This document shows, one piece after another, positions 36,001 to 48,500 of a DNA stretch of 64,000 nt. Below the pieces are notes generated by a model, which saw nothing but the letters and a program-made list of their open reading frames with translations, made no database searches and was not told the origin of the DNA. The DNA is taken from the NCBI RefSeq assembly GCF_003254395.2, contig NC_037649.1, positions 6,109,032-6,173,031 on the forward strand, written 5' to 3'. Every line of letters begins with the position of its first letter. Within the stretch, counting starts at the first letter, position 1. The DNA is from Apis mellifera (Eukaryota; Arthropoda; Insecta; Hymenoptera; Apidae). The translations under genes were made by a program, and so were the position numbers.

Positions 36001-39000
36001 GAATCGTCAGGCGGATAATGAAATTAGTCCGCTTCCAAGTTGTTAAGTTCGTCTGGACAGAATTGCTCGTGTAACAGAGTTTTATCATTGCATGGAACGT
36101 TGCACCTGCAACTTACACCCGTTCAGCTCGAATGATACGAAGAAGGCGATGAAATTACATGCTTTCGTTGCCGACAATGCAGAAGGCCGATTAACGATGC
36201 GAGAGAGAGACTATCGTCGGCTGAATTCGCATTTCGATCCTGTTTCGAGAGGCTTCGAAATTGCAATGTTTGCAACACTTTTGTGGGAAAGTTGCTATGC
36301 TTGAAAAAGAAATAGAAAAGAAGAAAAAAAGCATCATCGTGCAAGATGACTAGTTTGAACGTATCGTTATTTTGGAATTTCCATTTTCATATTTCGTTTT
36401 GGAAAGGATGGATATCAAGTATTCGTTATAATTTATCAATTGAATAACATTGATTGTCAAAAATTTTAAGGAAATTGCAATATAGCTGCAATTTGTTTTA
36501 AAACAAATATTCTATTCGACAATTGAGTGAAATTAATAAATTCGTTAGATGAAAATATCAGATTATACGGTAAATTATACGTATAAAATATAAGGACTGA
36601 TTTTGTCTTGAATGGATAATCTTTCTTATTGAATTACGCGCCGCAACTGGAGAAAGAGTCGAACGAAATAGACCTACAATTGGACGTAATTAATGCTCCC
36701 CAGAGGAGATCTTTACCTCAAGAACGACAGACCACTGGCTGACTAACTCGGTACGTTGCTCCGTTTTGTTACGTTAATTATTCATTTCTGTGCGGCCGTT
36801 GTCCGCGTGAAACTTTACAGAATACCAACAAAACTTCGAGTAAATTATCTATTCCATGTGTTCCACCGCCAGAAACTTTCGTTTCTAATTGACAAAACAA
36901 AACCGCATGATATTATCAAAATATTTTGTGCATCATTTTACCAAATAATATTTACTTGTTACTATTAATTATTTATACTATTTGATTCTATTATATATAT
37001 TTTCTCTTCTTTGAAACAAACACAGCACTGTCTCGAAATTGTAAAAGAAGAAACGCCAATCCAATAAAGGTAGAACGAAAGATAAAATTTTAAAGTAAAC
37101 TTTCAACTTTGCCAGATCTACTCTCGTCAAAACTTGAAGTTTGGCTCGAGGATCGTGTACAGGAGAGATACGGGATAATTTTCATTCACGATCACGAAAG
37201 TTGACGGAATGAAATTTACATGCGCATCTTGGTCGGCCACCAAGTGTCGTCGTTACAAGTACATTGCAATAAAGCACGGGCATAAAGTTATTCGCACGAT
37301 CGTGTTGAAGCTGTTGTCTTGCCTCTACGCCTTTTATTTCACGTCGACCATACCATTTTTCAAGGTATTATAGGGGTTTAAAGTTTCGAGATCCCGAGGA
37401 TAAAACGTTGTCGGCAGGAGCATATGTCACATTCGCGGTTTTGTGTTTCGTGTTGAAGAACGCGTGAATCGGCGATGAATCGTGGTCGACAACGCAAAGC
37501 CGCGGCGTATATATCGCATAAATGCATATAAATTTAACGATAATTGGCCGTAAAAATAGGACGTAGGACACGAAAACGTTCAAAGTTCATCTACATTTTT
37601 ACATTCTTTTTCTCGTGCATAAAAATTCCATTTACTACTTTCGTTATTGAATTTCGATCCAAACAATTTTTCCTTTTCTTTAGATCTTTAGAAAGACAGA
37701 ATTAATTTCGCTTAATCCTCCAACGTCTTCTCTTTGGATCCCATAAATACGTCATACAATACTCCTACGTTGGTGCGTCACATAATGAGCTGGATTAATA
37801 ACGAGAATTCCTGGAGACGTTGGTACAAACTCGGTAAAATATGCGCGGCTGCAATTACGCATCGTTCCCGTTCCAGTAAGAAAATAATAATTCAGCTTCC
37901 AAGCTCAAATGTTCAATGATCGTTTCAACAAATATGTCCAATTTTTTTTTTTAATATCGTTTCATCGATTTGTCGCTGAAGAAAGAATTGGAAATATAAC
38001 GTTTACATTGGAAATTTCTTTCCGGTGAAAAAGAAAAGCGTGAAAAAGATTTATTTGACGATTGTTCTTGATTAAAGTTCGTGAAAATGGAGGTAAAAAG
38101 AAAATTGAACGGATACGTTAGCCGATTCTTCCGAATCGTCGCAAGAAAGTGGAAAAGAAAATTCAATATTTGCTGAATCGATGTCATAGAAATATAATAC
38201 GATCGAGACAGAATTGAAATTTATGCAAAATTGATTCAAACTTACTCAAAGTATCATAAATTGCGAACGTGTAAAAGTTCAGGCATTAAAACAAATTATT
38301 TATACCGGAAGAATTAACGAGCTGAAGAATTTAGAGCTAAGAAACTCGATTTTTCCTCGTTTAATCGCACCGTTTTGCAAATTTTGTAATTTGCCGCCGA
38401 TATTAGATAAACGTAATCGTATCGTTGAACGTAAATTAACGCTTGCATTAACTAAGATCCTTTTAAATTTCGATCGAGAAAATGGTTGATCGTTTTCGCG
38501 GCAAATTATTAATTGCTCGTGGCGATGCCAATCGTGGTGGACGATCAATATCAAAGTCAAAGCTGTTGTTGTACAACAGTTTGTAGCATCATCTGTGCAC
38601 AGACTTCTGAGATGGTATGATGTCACTTTGTATATGCTCGTCGCTGCCTGTTTGCACGCACCCATATATCCTTCGATGGATGCTGGTGGTCTGATTGTGA
38701 GCATAAATTACGAGGTACTAGACGTGTATAGGGCACGCCCGACTGTGATATTCGGATCAGTCATGTGAAACATGGCGCGAGAAAGGGTTTAGTTTCTCTC
38801 CTTCCCTCCTTCTCTCTTTGAATCATTTCTCTCTTTTTCTTTCTCTCGTCTCTCGGGTGAAAATTTCACAAAGTTTCTGAATTTATATCAACGTTTGACA
38901 AGTTTCAAACAGATGCGCTCTACCTTGCGAAAATTTATACACCTCGCACCACGTAAAATAAATTACACGCTCGATAATTAGAATTCTACGAAGATGGAAT

Positions 39001-42000
39001 TGGATGAAGCGGTTCGAACGGTCTCCGGTAATTAAACTTCAGGACAGGATTTATTTAACATTTATTTAATACTCGCGTTTCGTTCGAATCGCGTTCGTTA
39101 TATAAGAAATTACGACAGAGACAGATCGTCGAGAGAGAGAAAGAAAGAGAAAAGCGCGTCTCGTTTAAGAATAAACGTGTCCTGTTCCTCGTAATCTATC
39201 CGTGAATCAATGAATCTGACGAGATGGATGGAACCAAAACGACAGATTAATTCGAGTGGTGTTGAAAAGGAGTTGGTTCAGGATAGATTTTGGAAAGTTT
39301 GAGGATTGAGGGAAATTTCTATTAAATAAACGTATTATGAAGCATTCGAATTATTATTATTTTTTTTTAATCGAAAACTGTACGAAGAAAGATTTTTCGA
39401 GAATTATTATTAATTTATATCGCATTGTATTGTACATCAAATAAGAATATTCGTCTCTGTTTACCATCCTCGTAGAAAATCTGAATGTTTATCGGTTCTA
39501 GCTTTTCTTCTTTGGGCGTGTAGTTGAAAGTGTGAAAAAACGGTTTGCATTAACGAAAAATGGTGCAACTAAATGATCGTAAATAGCGTAAGTAACGAGT
39601 GGCTCGAAAGCGCTTATATCGAGGCGACGTAAATGTCGTTTACATGATATATATATAGGTCGAAAGCAGGGATTAGTTTGAAGCGGTCTTGAATGCAAAT
39701 TGCAAGTCGTGGTGCATTTGGTGTAGCGCCTACACACGCATACCTGGCGCAGACGTCTGATATTAACGACCGAATGTAATGAACGTTACGCGCCTTTGTT
39801 CCACCAGGTTGGACTTGGTTAAGACTTGGTTGTATTACGATACGCAGAAAGTATGCGCTGATCTAATCTCGACTTCAGAACAAGTCTTGTCCTAGTGAAA
39901 TTTCACCGTGATCAATCGTAAATCGATAACTGGATGATCATTGGCTTGAGAGTTGCATTGAATTCCTTTCCGATTAGACAAACTTTTTTTTCTCTACGAA
40001 TATATTTTGATTAGCTTTTGTACGCTTATGTTTCAGTGTAGAGAATAATATACAATACGCACAATTTTTGGAAAATTGCAAATTTGAATGGTTGTTTCTG
40101 TTGGGAATAATTTTGTTCCGTTTGGAATGAAGGTTGGATAGAAATGCGTTTGAACGATCTAATGAGAAATTGTTTAAACACAGTAGGTCTGATAAGGAAC
40201 GTCTGTGTAATGGTAGACGGTAATAACGAATCATGATTCATAAGTTTGTCAGAATCTATCGAACATGGATGTGATTAATCGGCGATAGTTTCTGATAAAA
40301 ATTTTTCGAATCGTTGCTAATTGAACGAGTAATAGTTATTGGCACTTGTGATTTATTCATAGAATCGTGATCGAATAAAAAATACTTTTGAAGAGATATT
40401 GGATTATTTATAGTTTTATTAAATTGTAAATGTAAAAATTGTTTGTTTTTATATTATGTTATATATACTTTTTTTAAAATTTATTTATATATATAATATT
40501 TCTTAATTCAGTAAAGAATTAGGTTTATTTTATTGAAATTCGAGATATCTCAAGTTCTTTATTCAATTTTACGTATATCAAAACATTTTTCATTTAAAAA
40601 GAGTATCTTTTCTGTCTTTCATCTTTATCGTAGTTATCATCGATATCGAAGTAATCTTACAAGTTGTTCTCCACAAGTTTGAAAGTTCTTTGTGGCCTGT
40701 GGAATTAAGGAGCAACGAAACGAGTCCTCGAAAACTAGCTCGATTCACGAACGATAAAGAAAGCTCAACATAGTAAAAGAGAGAAAAAAAAAACAGGAGG
40801 AAAATGAAAAAAAAAAAAGAATCATCCTCGCGAACTGTTGGTCTCGTAAAAATTGAGAAGATAAAATGAGGTCGCCAGGAAAGCAGATAAAACTAGCATC
40901 TGCTCCTGGTCTTTTTACCAATGAAGAAAAAAAAAGAAAGATAAAACAACAAGATATTTTTTTGGATCTCTTTATTTCCCATTTTTTCACACAACTCTTG
41001 GAGATCGAAAGAAAAAGAAGATAAAAATGAATAAAAAGAAATGTCACGAGAAAATTCAAATAATATAGGAAGTGGTATTTGATCAAATATTGAACTTAAT
41101 ATAAATCTTCGAGTGGCAATAACTGTTCGTGTTTTATATATATTAACAGTTATGATCACGTAAGTCTTGGTATAGTGGATCACGTAGAATGCGAAAGATT
41201 TGAGGTACAAGCACGTACAAGTCAATATCGAGAATGAATGTACATGAAAAGGAAAGATTCTAGGAAACTCGAAACTCACGAGATTTAATACACTTTCCTT
41301 TCGGACCAGAGTCTATTAATATAATTCTTATCACGCGTGTGTTGGCAGTGAATAAAGGACTATCCATTGTATAAGGTGAATAATTGAAGTACTCGAAAAG
41401 TATCGAATCCAATGTTACATAAAATTTAGAAGAAATATAAATTTCTTGAGAATATATAAGATACAATTATTAAGAGTTTTTTTTTTTTTTTAAGAAAGAT
41501 TATTCGAATATTCGCTTAAATTATTCAAGTGTATCGTTTCTTTATAAGGACTTTCAATCTTCTCCGATTTCTCGAATCTATAAAATGTCTGTATCAAATC
41601 CTACAAGCTGAAGGCTATTCTTACTTGCTTCTGTCTGAAGTTATTGATATCGAACTTTTACGTATTTGGAATTGTTTATATCGAATCTCGCAAACGTATA
41701 GAATATCGTGACGCAAATATCTTGGATATTTAATTTCAGAACTTCAGAAATACTGCAATATTTCATATATTCGTATTCTTCGATTTGTTAATTTTAATTA
41801 TGATTTTTTGCTTATTTATATAAGCAAAATCAATAAAATGTAATAAAATAAGAAAGCTATTTATGATTCTTCTTTCACATTATTATAAAAAAAAAGGAAA
41901 GAAAAATCGTAACTTTTAAATCAATACAATTATAAGTAGAGGAAATTTTATTTAAACAAAAGAATAATTAGTTAAAGGAATTTTTCCTTTTTTCGCTACA

Positions 42001-42156
42001 AAAATAACAAAATTTTCTTGCTTACGATTTAAATATAAACGAAAAGAATTATTAAATTTTCGCATAATGTAAATTTATATTTCTAAAAGTATTATTTTCA
42101 TTCAAGGATCCAATATCAAAGTGTATATTGAATGAATAAATATATTTTAAGAATAA

Positions 42157-42560
42157 TCAGAGTCGCGCGCATCGGTTTAAATATGCATCGTGTTTCTATG
42201 CACGAAACAAGTGGCTGCCGGTAGAAAACCGGCTCGGTACCAAGTGGTTGCTACGGCGCATTCTGCCGCGCCGGTGTATTGGCGCGGCGCTGCGATCGAG
42301 ACGCCAGTACACCGCGCGCCGTCGACTCGTTTACATGTTGGTTTTGTTACGTGCGCTTATCATTCGTTATCAACGTGTTCCTCTTCACTTTTCTGCGCAT
42401 CCCTCCACGCGCATTTTGTTTACCAGCCATCCTAAAAATCCTCGATGCGGTATGTCTACTTTTTATCCAATATTTTTTTACTATTTTTCGTAAACGTTCG
42501 CCGACGCACGAATCGAACGGTACCGGCTCACGGTAAACCGTGATTAAAAAATTTCTCCCC
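42157..42560 (+). promoter_or_regulatory. CpG-rich island with hairpins, candidate promoter or leader exon
   Basis: An abrupt GC- and CpG-rich block sits in AT-rich surroundings. It contains two perfect inverted repeats: GCCGGT/ACCGGC with a 5-nt loop (42217-42233) and GCCGCGCC/GGCGCGGC with an 8-nt loop (42265-42288). A possible donor GCG|GTATGT follows at about 42450. All three plus frames are open for about 80 codons, which reflects GC richness rather than coding. Promoter function is inference. Confidence 0.3.
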
Positions 42561-44754
42561 CTATATTTTAAACTCGAGTCGAGAATGGTGATCGAATCTT
42601 GACAACGACGTGTCCTTTTTCGCCGAGTAAAACGAATTCTTTTCCCCTCTTTTTCGTTCGATTCGTTTGATCGTTAGTAGAGATATCGTTGAAATGTTTA
42701 TATATGCGATTCGAAACGATATTTCGCAGCTACGTGTCGCGTATCGATTTATCATCGCGCCTCGTTGCGTGTGTTTCGAAATAACCTTTTATATTTATTC
42801 CCTAGCGTTGTTCCCTTTTACGTAAAAATCGTATTGCTTTTTTCCTCGTTAAATTACGCCATCCGTCGCTTCGTTTCGTACTCTGATATTACATAATTAA
42901 TGAATCAATCGATAGTTACTAGGTCGTTTGTATAAAAGTCGATATATATATTATATCAAACATATATTCCTTAAATTCGTTGCCATTGCCAATATCGATC
43001 GATTCATTTCGTCATTTGTAATTTTCCTACACGAGAGTGAAACGCTTTCGTTAGCTTGCTTCGTTTATTTACATCGTCGATTCGAAGAAATAGAAGGAAA
43101 GAAATTCAGTAGTCAGGAAATAAACATAAATACGATTACTAATCGACTCGATTTGTTTTCGTGGGAAAGACAGTTAATTTCGCGTTGCGTAGAATAACGT
43201 CCAAGATGGAGTATCCTCGAACAATCAAAAATACGTTTGCAAGTCCATCGAGAATAGGAATAGGTGGATTCTCGTGGACCTGCATTCGTAAACCTGTTCA
43301 CCTTGTGTCCTCGCTCTCGGATCGAACGCATTCGTGCCTCGTCTTTCGTATCTTCCGCTTATTGTTAACTAACGATTCTTTGAACGTTACTCATATTGCG
43401 TAGCGGAAATAAAAATCAACAAAGAAAGTGTCCACAGATAACCTTCTATTCCTTGCTCCTTCGACATTCTTCCTCTCTACGTGAATCATCCATAACTATA
43501 GACAATTTAATTCTCCTAACATTTCATTTTTAAATGAAATGATAATTCTTCGGGTCGAATCAAATGATTATTATTCGAATCTCAAAATTTTTCACTTATT
43601 TTTATATCAATTTTAAATTGAAATTTCGAAACGATGCTTTCCTTTTTAATTAAACGAAATTTTCGTTTCATACATTCAGTGGTATTTGAATATTCAAGAA
43701 TATCAGTCAAAAATATTCCAAATTCTATCCAAATCGATCGTCTCGAGAAATTTTGAAATTCCTCTTTAGAAATTCCATCGAATTAATTGGAAGTTTAATC
43801 ATTTTCGACCTGTATTGTCTAACGATCGATTTGTGGTTCATTCGGCTCTTCTTGGTCGACCTCGGTTTTCCGTATTGACCGTTCCATCACACCGTGAACA
43901 TCAGAAATCTTTTTGGTCCGAGCAATTCCATTAGCTTGAAACAGTTGGGAAACGGTAAAAACAATCGGGAAATATCGAATACGTTTTTTTGTGTATTAAA
44001 AAGCACTTGCAAGATCACGTTATCATTTTTACCGTTTTATAAAATATATCGAAATTATAAAATCAATTATTACGTAAAAGGAGTTTAATTATCTTTAACT
44101 TTTTTTTACGGGGATACCATAAAATTTCACAAAGACTTCGTAGGCAAATTTTGTCCTTTTTTTAATAAAATAGTATTAACTTATCCATGGTTCTTCAATT
44201 TTTATATCTCAATCTCATTCTCGTTTCATTAAACAGAAACACTTTTAATATTCCAATAAAAACTTTTGTTAATTAAAAAGGGACTCTTCTAATATTTTCC
44301 ACAAGCTTGGAAAACTTTTTAATCGTAGGAAAACAAGATTAAATGGCAAATGTGTCGGAAGGACGTAATAAGATTATAAAAAGATTAAAAAGTCAATAAC
44401 TTTACTTCTCTTCCTTCTTTCTCTTTTCCATACATAAATCCCGTAAAAATATTTTATATTTTTACATTTTCGATACTTTTGTCATTTGCACAAAAAGTAA
44501 AAGTAGTTTCAAGAAGTATTTTCAGAAGTTTCTATCTATTGTAGCATTAACATAATAATTACAATAATAAATAGATACAAATATATTATTCTTTGTACAA
44601 GAATTAGATAAAAATAAAATTTTATCAAAAGAATATAAAAAAATACTTCTTTAAACCTACTGTAATAACACGATAGCTCAAAATTCTTCGAGCTGGACTA
44701 TTCAAATGTATGAAAAATTAAAAGATTGTAAAACAAACATTCCTGTGGACGAAG

Positions 44755-44864
44755 ACGTACGTCGTAGTACGTGCATAGTACATACGTAGTTCACGATAGA
44801 CGTTAAGTTAGTCCTTCGAGGCTTATACTTTGATCGTGTATCGTACGTGAAACCGGTCACGTAC
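44755..44864 (+). promoter_or_regulatory. Palindrome cluster upstream of the candidate alternative first exon
   Basis: Contains GACGTACGTC (44755-44764, perfect 10-bp palindrome), further TACGTA/TACGTG words, and the inverted repeat GTACGTGA/TCACGTAC with the 6-nt loop AACCGG (44843-44864). It lies 550-660 nt before ATG 45415, a reasonable promoter distance. No TATA box or start site was assigned. Confidence 0.28.
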
Positions 44865-45414
44865 AGGAATTCCGGGAACTTGGTAAAACTTTTCGACGAC
44901 TCTAGATTCGATCGCCAAACTCCAACGCGTAATCACTTCCTCCTTGGATGCATTCGTCAATATCTTTTTTTTTTTCTCTCTCTCTCTGTTTCCTGTACAG
45001 ATGCGTCGCGAACGTGAAAACATCTTCGGAAAATTCGCGATAGAAACGAGCCTTCGACCGCGATTCCGTGGCGCCACGATAAAAATGTGAGGCACGAATT
45101 TTCTTCGATGATTTGATAACAACTGCCCTCCCTATCAATAATAACGAGAAAAAAAAAAGAAGAAGAAAAAAAGAAAAGGAAAGAAAAACTGAGTTCCATG
45201 AACGTGTCCGAATATTGTATAACATCGAGAATCGAAAATTTGACGTATCGATGAGCGTCAAAATGTGAACTGGATGTTTTGAAAATTTGTACGAATAATA
45301 TTATTTTGGAAAAGTTAAAAGTTACGAAATAGAGTATTGCGAAACAATACGATGAAGTGTGAACGTGTGTATCGTGTTTGACGAGAGGGAAATTATCGTG
45401 AAGGGAAAAGTGAA

Positions 45415-45587
45415 ATGAGTGAGAAAGGTGTGGTGTCATCGCTGAAGAATCGTGAAAAGGTGAGCGGAAGTATCTTCTGGAGGCACAGCTGGCACTGCTC
45501 TGCCTATTTATCGAGGGAATTGTCCTTCAGCAAGCTGAACAGCCCTGTTCGTAGCTGGGACAACATGGCTCGGGCCAAGACCAACAA
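45415..45587 (+). CDS. Candidate alternative first coding exon (short N-terminus, 57 codons)
   Basis: ATG at 45415 (context GTGAAATGA) opens a frame reading MSEKGVVSSLKNREK, with SIFWRHSWHCSAYL further on and NSPVRSWDNMARAKTN at the end. The splice donor AA|GTAAGA at 45588 follows. The peptide has Trp, His and Cys residues and is not low-complexity, unlike random frames in this AT-rich DNA. The donor leaves phase 2, the same phase as the donor at 28803, so both could join the same downstream exon as alternative N-termini. If unspliced, the frame ends at TAA 45589-45591 as a 58-residue product. The stretch before the ATG (about 45200-45414) is A-rich and leader-like. It could instead start a separate downstream gene. 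No family is recognised. Confidence 0.5.
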
Positions 45588-48500
45588 GTAAGAGTTCATT
45601 AACCTTTTATTCTATGTGTATTTGTTATCCAGGAATGCGTACTTTAGTGGTTAACACGGCTAAGAGATGTACGAAGTACTTTTACGTATCTTTAGAACGA
45701 AATTCTTAGTTATTCCTTTGCGTTCTTTTTTTTTTTTTCTTTTTTTAAGTCATTGAACCTTTCCAAGTTATTTCCAATTCGAAAGAGATATTGTTCGAAG
45801 AATAGTTTGCTACAACGGATCGGATAACCATTGAAAATTATTCGTAATTTGCAGAAATGAAAGTCTCAATTTCTAAACTTGGAAAGGTAGTTCGTTTGAC
45901 CGTCAAATATATTTAGTATTCCACCAGCGTGTACGTGAATTTTTACATTTTTACCGCGTAATACATTTTTCACGAATATCTGTCTAAATTAATAAACCAT
46001 AGTAACGTCGTAAGGGTTTCGATTTGAAAAATACGCTCTACATCGAATAACTTTTTCATTCAATGCGGTTGTTTTATCGGTATCGGAGAGCCGAACAGCA
46101 CCTTTGACGAGAATCATTATCCTTCCGCACGTTTCAACTGTAAAGTTTTATTTCCTCTTTTTTCAACACACGTGTACCGTGTTGCAGAACAGAAACGGAA
46201 AATTAAATAGATATCGGATATCCACATCGTGCCAAATTTAAAACGTTGCTGAAAAAAGCGTGCACTTTGGATTATTAAATTCTCCATTCGTCCTCCGTTA
46301 TATCGTTATATTCTCGCGATTTTATTTTATACGTTTCACGAAGATCGCGGATCTCCCGTAATAAATTTCGCGAGAACCTCCGTCTGTTTTCGTTGCTGTT
46401 TGGCACGCAACATAATTGCACGGGACACGTGTTACATTTTCGCCAATGCGAAAACAAACAGGGCTTTGAGAAACGTTTCGATGCTCGTTATTCCTCCGAC
46501 ATTATTTCCGTATCACGATCGATAAATCGAGCGTGAAACGCGAATTTCTTGCGAGTTGGAAAAAATTTCCATTCGGGCACGAATGACCGAATTAATCGAA
46601 TTCCCTCACGATATCTAGGGATAAAAATTCTTACGCTAGTGAGAATGGAAACGCGAAGAATAGGCCAGGCCCTATTTGTTTTAACGTCAATCTTGGAAGG
46701 TGTTTGAGCGAAGTTCGTTTGATAAATCGCCAATGGAAACTTTCTGACGAATTTCATGTAAAATGCAGCGCCAAGCGAACATGGCGGCTGCACGCTACTA
46801 CAGAAACTGCTTATAAAATTTCATTCGAGTCATTTCCTTATTTTGTACGCGATTAACCGAACGCCAACACTCGGGCTGCTAAGCTGTTTATTCCAACGAT
46901 TTACCGTATGCACCATGAATTTTATTAGTAGCGAACTGGAAAGCATGGGATTTTCAGCCTCGCGCGATAGGATGAAAATGGTTTAGAATGTGGTGGTTCC
47001 TATTTTACGCGTTGTCGTTAAATGCATTTTAAATAGAATTTCGCGTTTGTAACGGGATAAAGGGAAGGCAAATTTCGAATTTGATAATAGATGATAATAT
47101 ATATATCCGATCGACAGTGAAATTCCATACCCACGAATCTCATTACTGACGAATTGGAAAATTTGAAATTTTGCACATTCTCGTTGAAAATAATTTTACA
47201 GACGAATAAGTAGAATTTTGCAATGTTTGGATTTATATGGCGAGATGAAGTTCTATCACGATTGTGAATATATTTTAATGTGAAAATGTTTGATTTTCTT
47301 TGAACGACGTTATTGGGACAATCTCGAGTAAAAACGCTGGGTCATCGATCTTTCATATTGGAAAACAGTTTTCGTCCTGGGATAGCTACAATAGAAAGAT
47401 GACTCGACATTAATTAACTTCATGCGCGTCAGCACGATGGATCAAAAATGTCTACAAACTAACGGCGACGTCGTCACCTCGACGATTCTCCTCCACTCTT
47501 CTCTTCAGGGTCTGTAATGAGAACGGAATATTATACTTCGATAAGAATTAAACGATTTCGAAGAGCTGTTCTTCCTCCTTTGTTAATTAACTTATTACCG
47601 CGGAAAGGATAAATCTAATTGTTGTTAAAGGGTTAATTATTTAGTTTACGAATGGGTTGTCGTCGCAAATTAATTGATCGAGAAAATTTAGTTTTCTTCG
47701 ATTCTTATATAATTGTTAATCAGTCTTTAAGCAAAGACTGTTTTAAAATCGAATTTATTTGATTGAAATTAGAATGATTATTTTGTGAATAATTTTAGAT
47801 ATCGAGTGCATCATTTAACTCGAATAATTATCTCGAATATTCTCATAAACGATAGTTTAATATTTTTTTGTTCATTCTTTTTAAAAACACGTATCATAAT
47901 TGCAGAAACGAAAAGTATATCTCAACAATTTAGCTTCGTACATCTATTCTTAAAAAATTCAAATAAATGATTTAAAATCGTTTCGTCAAATCGGGAAGCA
48001 TTATTAAAAGAAATCATTGAATAATATCGTAAAAGGAGAAGCAATTATTCATTACATTCCACAATTCAGAATCCGATCAAAGAAGCTTCATGAAACGAAA
48101 TCCATTATTTCGATCAATGGATTGTTTTCGAACCATAACAATTCCCGGTATAAAGTGGGCTCGAAACAGATGCCGCGATAAAAGAATTCCCGATTCAGCT
48201 TTCTTAGATTCTTTGCCTCGATAAAGAATGAGAGAAAAGAAAAAAAAAGAAAGAAAGAAAGAAAAAAAGAAACGAAAAGGAAATTGAGATAACGATGGAA
48301 CGAGAAGAGCCGAACACATGGTTAATTTGACAGTCAAAAAGCGAGAAGAGAGAATATTTTATTCGCTTATTAAAATATGAATGTAAATGAAATACAATGC
48401 TCGTGCTTGTTTCGTAACATCTTGGAAGGTATCAAATGGTTTCTTTCTTGAAACGGAACGGAAGAAACGGTTCCTTACGTCTTGGAATTTCCTCGAAGCA

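Larger units (their letters stand above)
28804..45414 (+). other. Long intron-like region (16.6 kb) downstream of exon 6
   Basis: The donor GTAAGT at 28804 opens a region with no supported exon up to the candidate first exon at 45415. Minus-strand frames up to 134 codons (38300-38704) lack coding character or recognisable motifs. The region contains a long TA microsatellite (32964-33010) and CpG-rich non-coding patches (30160-30440, 33840-34070, 42157-42560). It also has a homeodomain-site-like cluster (35195-35312) and palindromes described separately. Confidence 0.65.

Noticed and set aside
38300..38704. 134-codon minus-strand frame
   Set aside because: No recognisable domain or conserved motif; composition like the surrounding intron. 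Kept only as a low-probability candidate.
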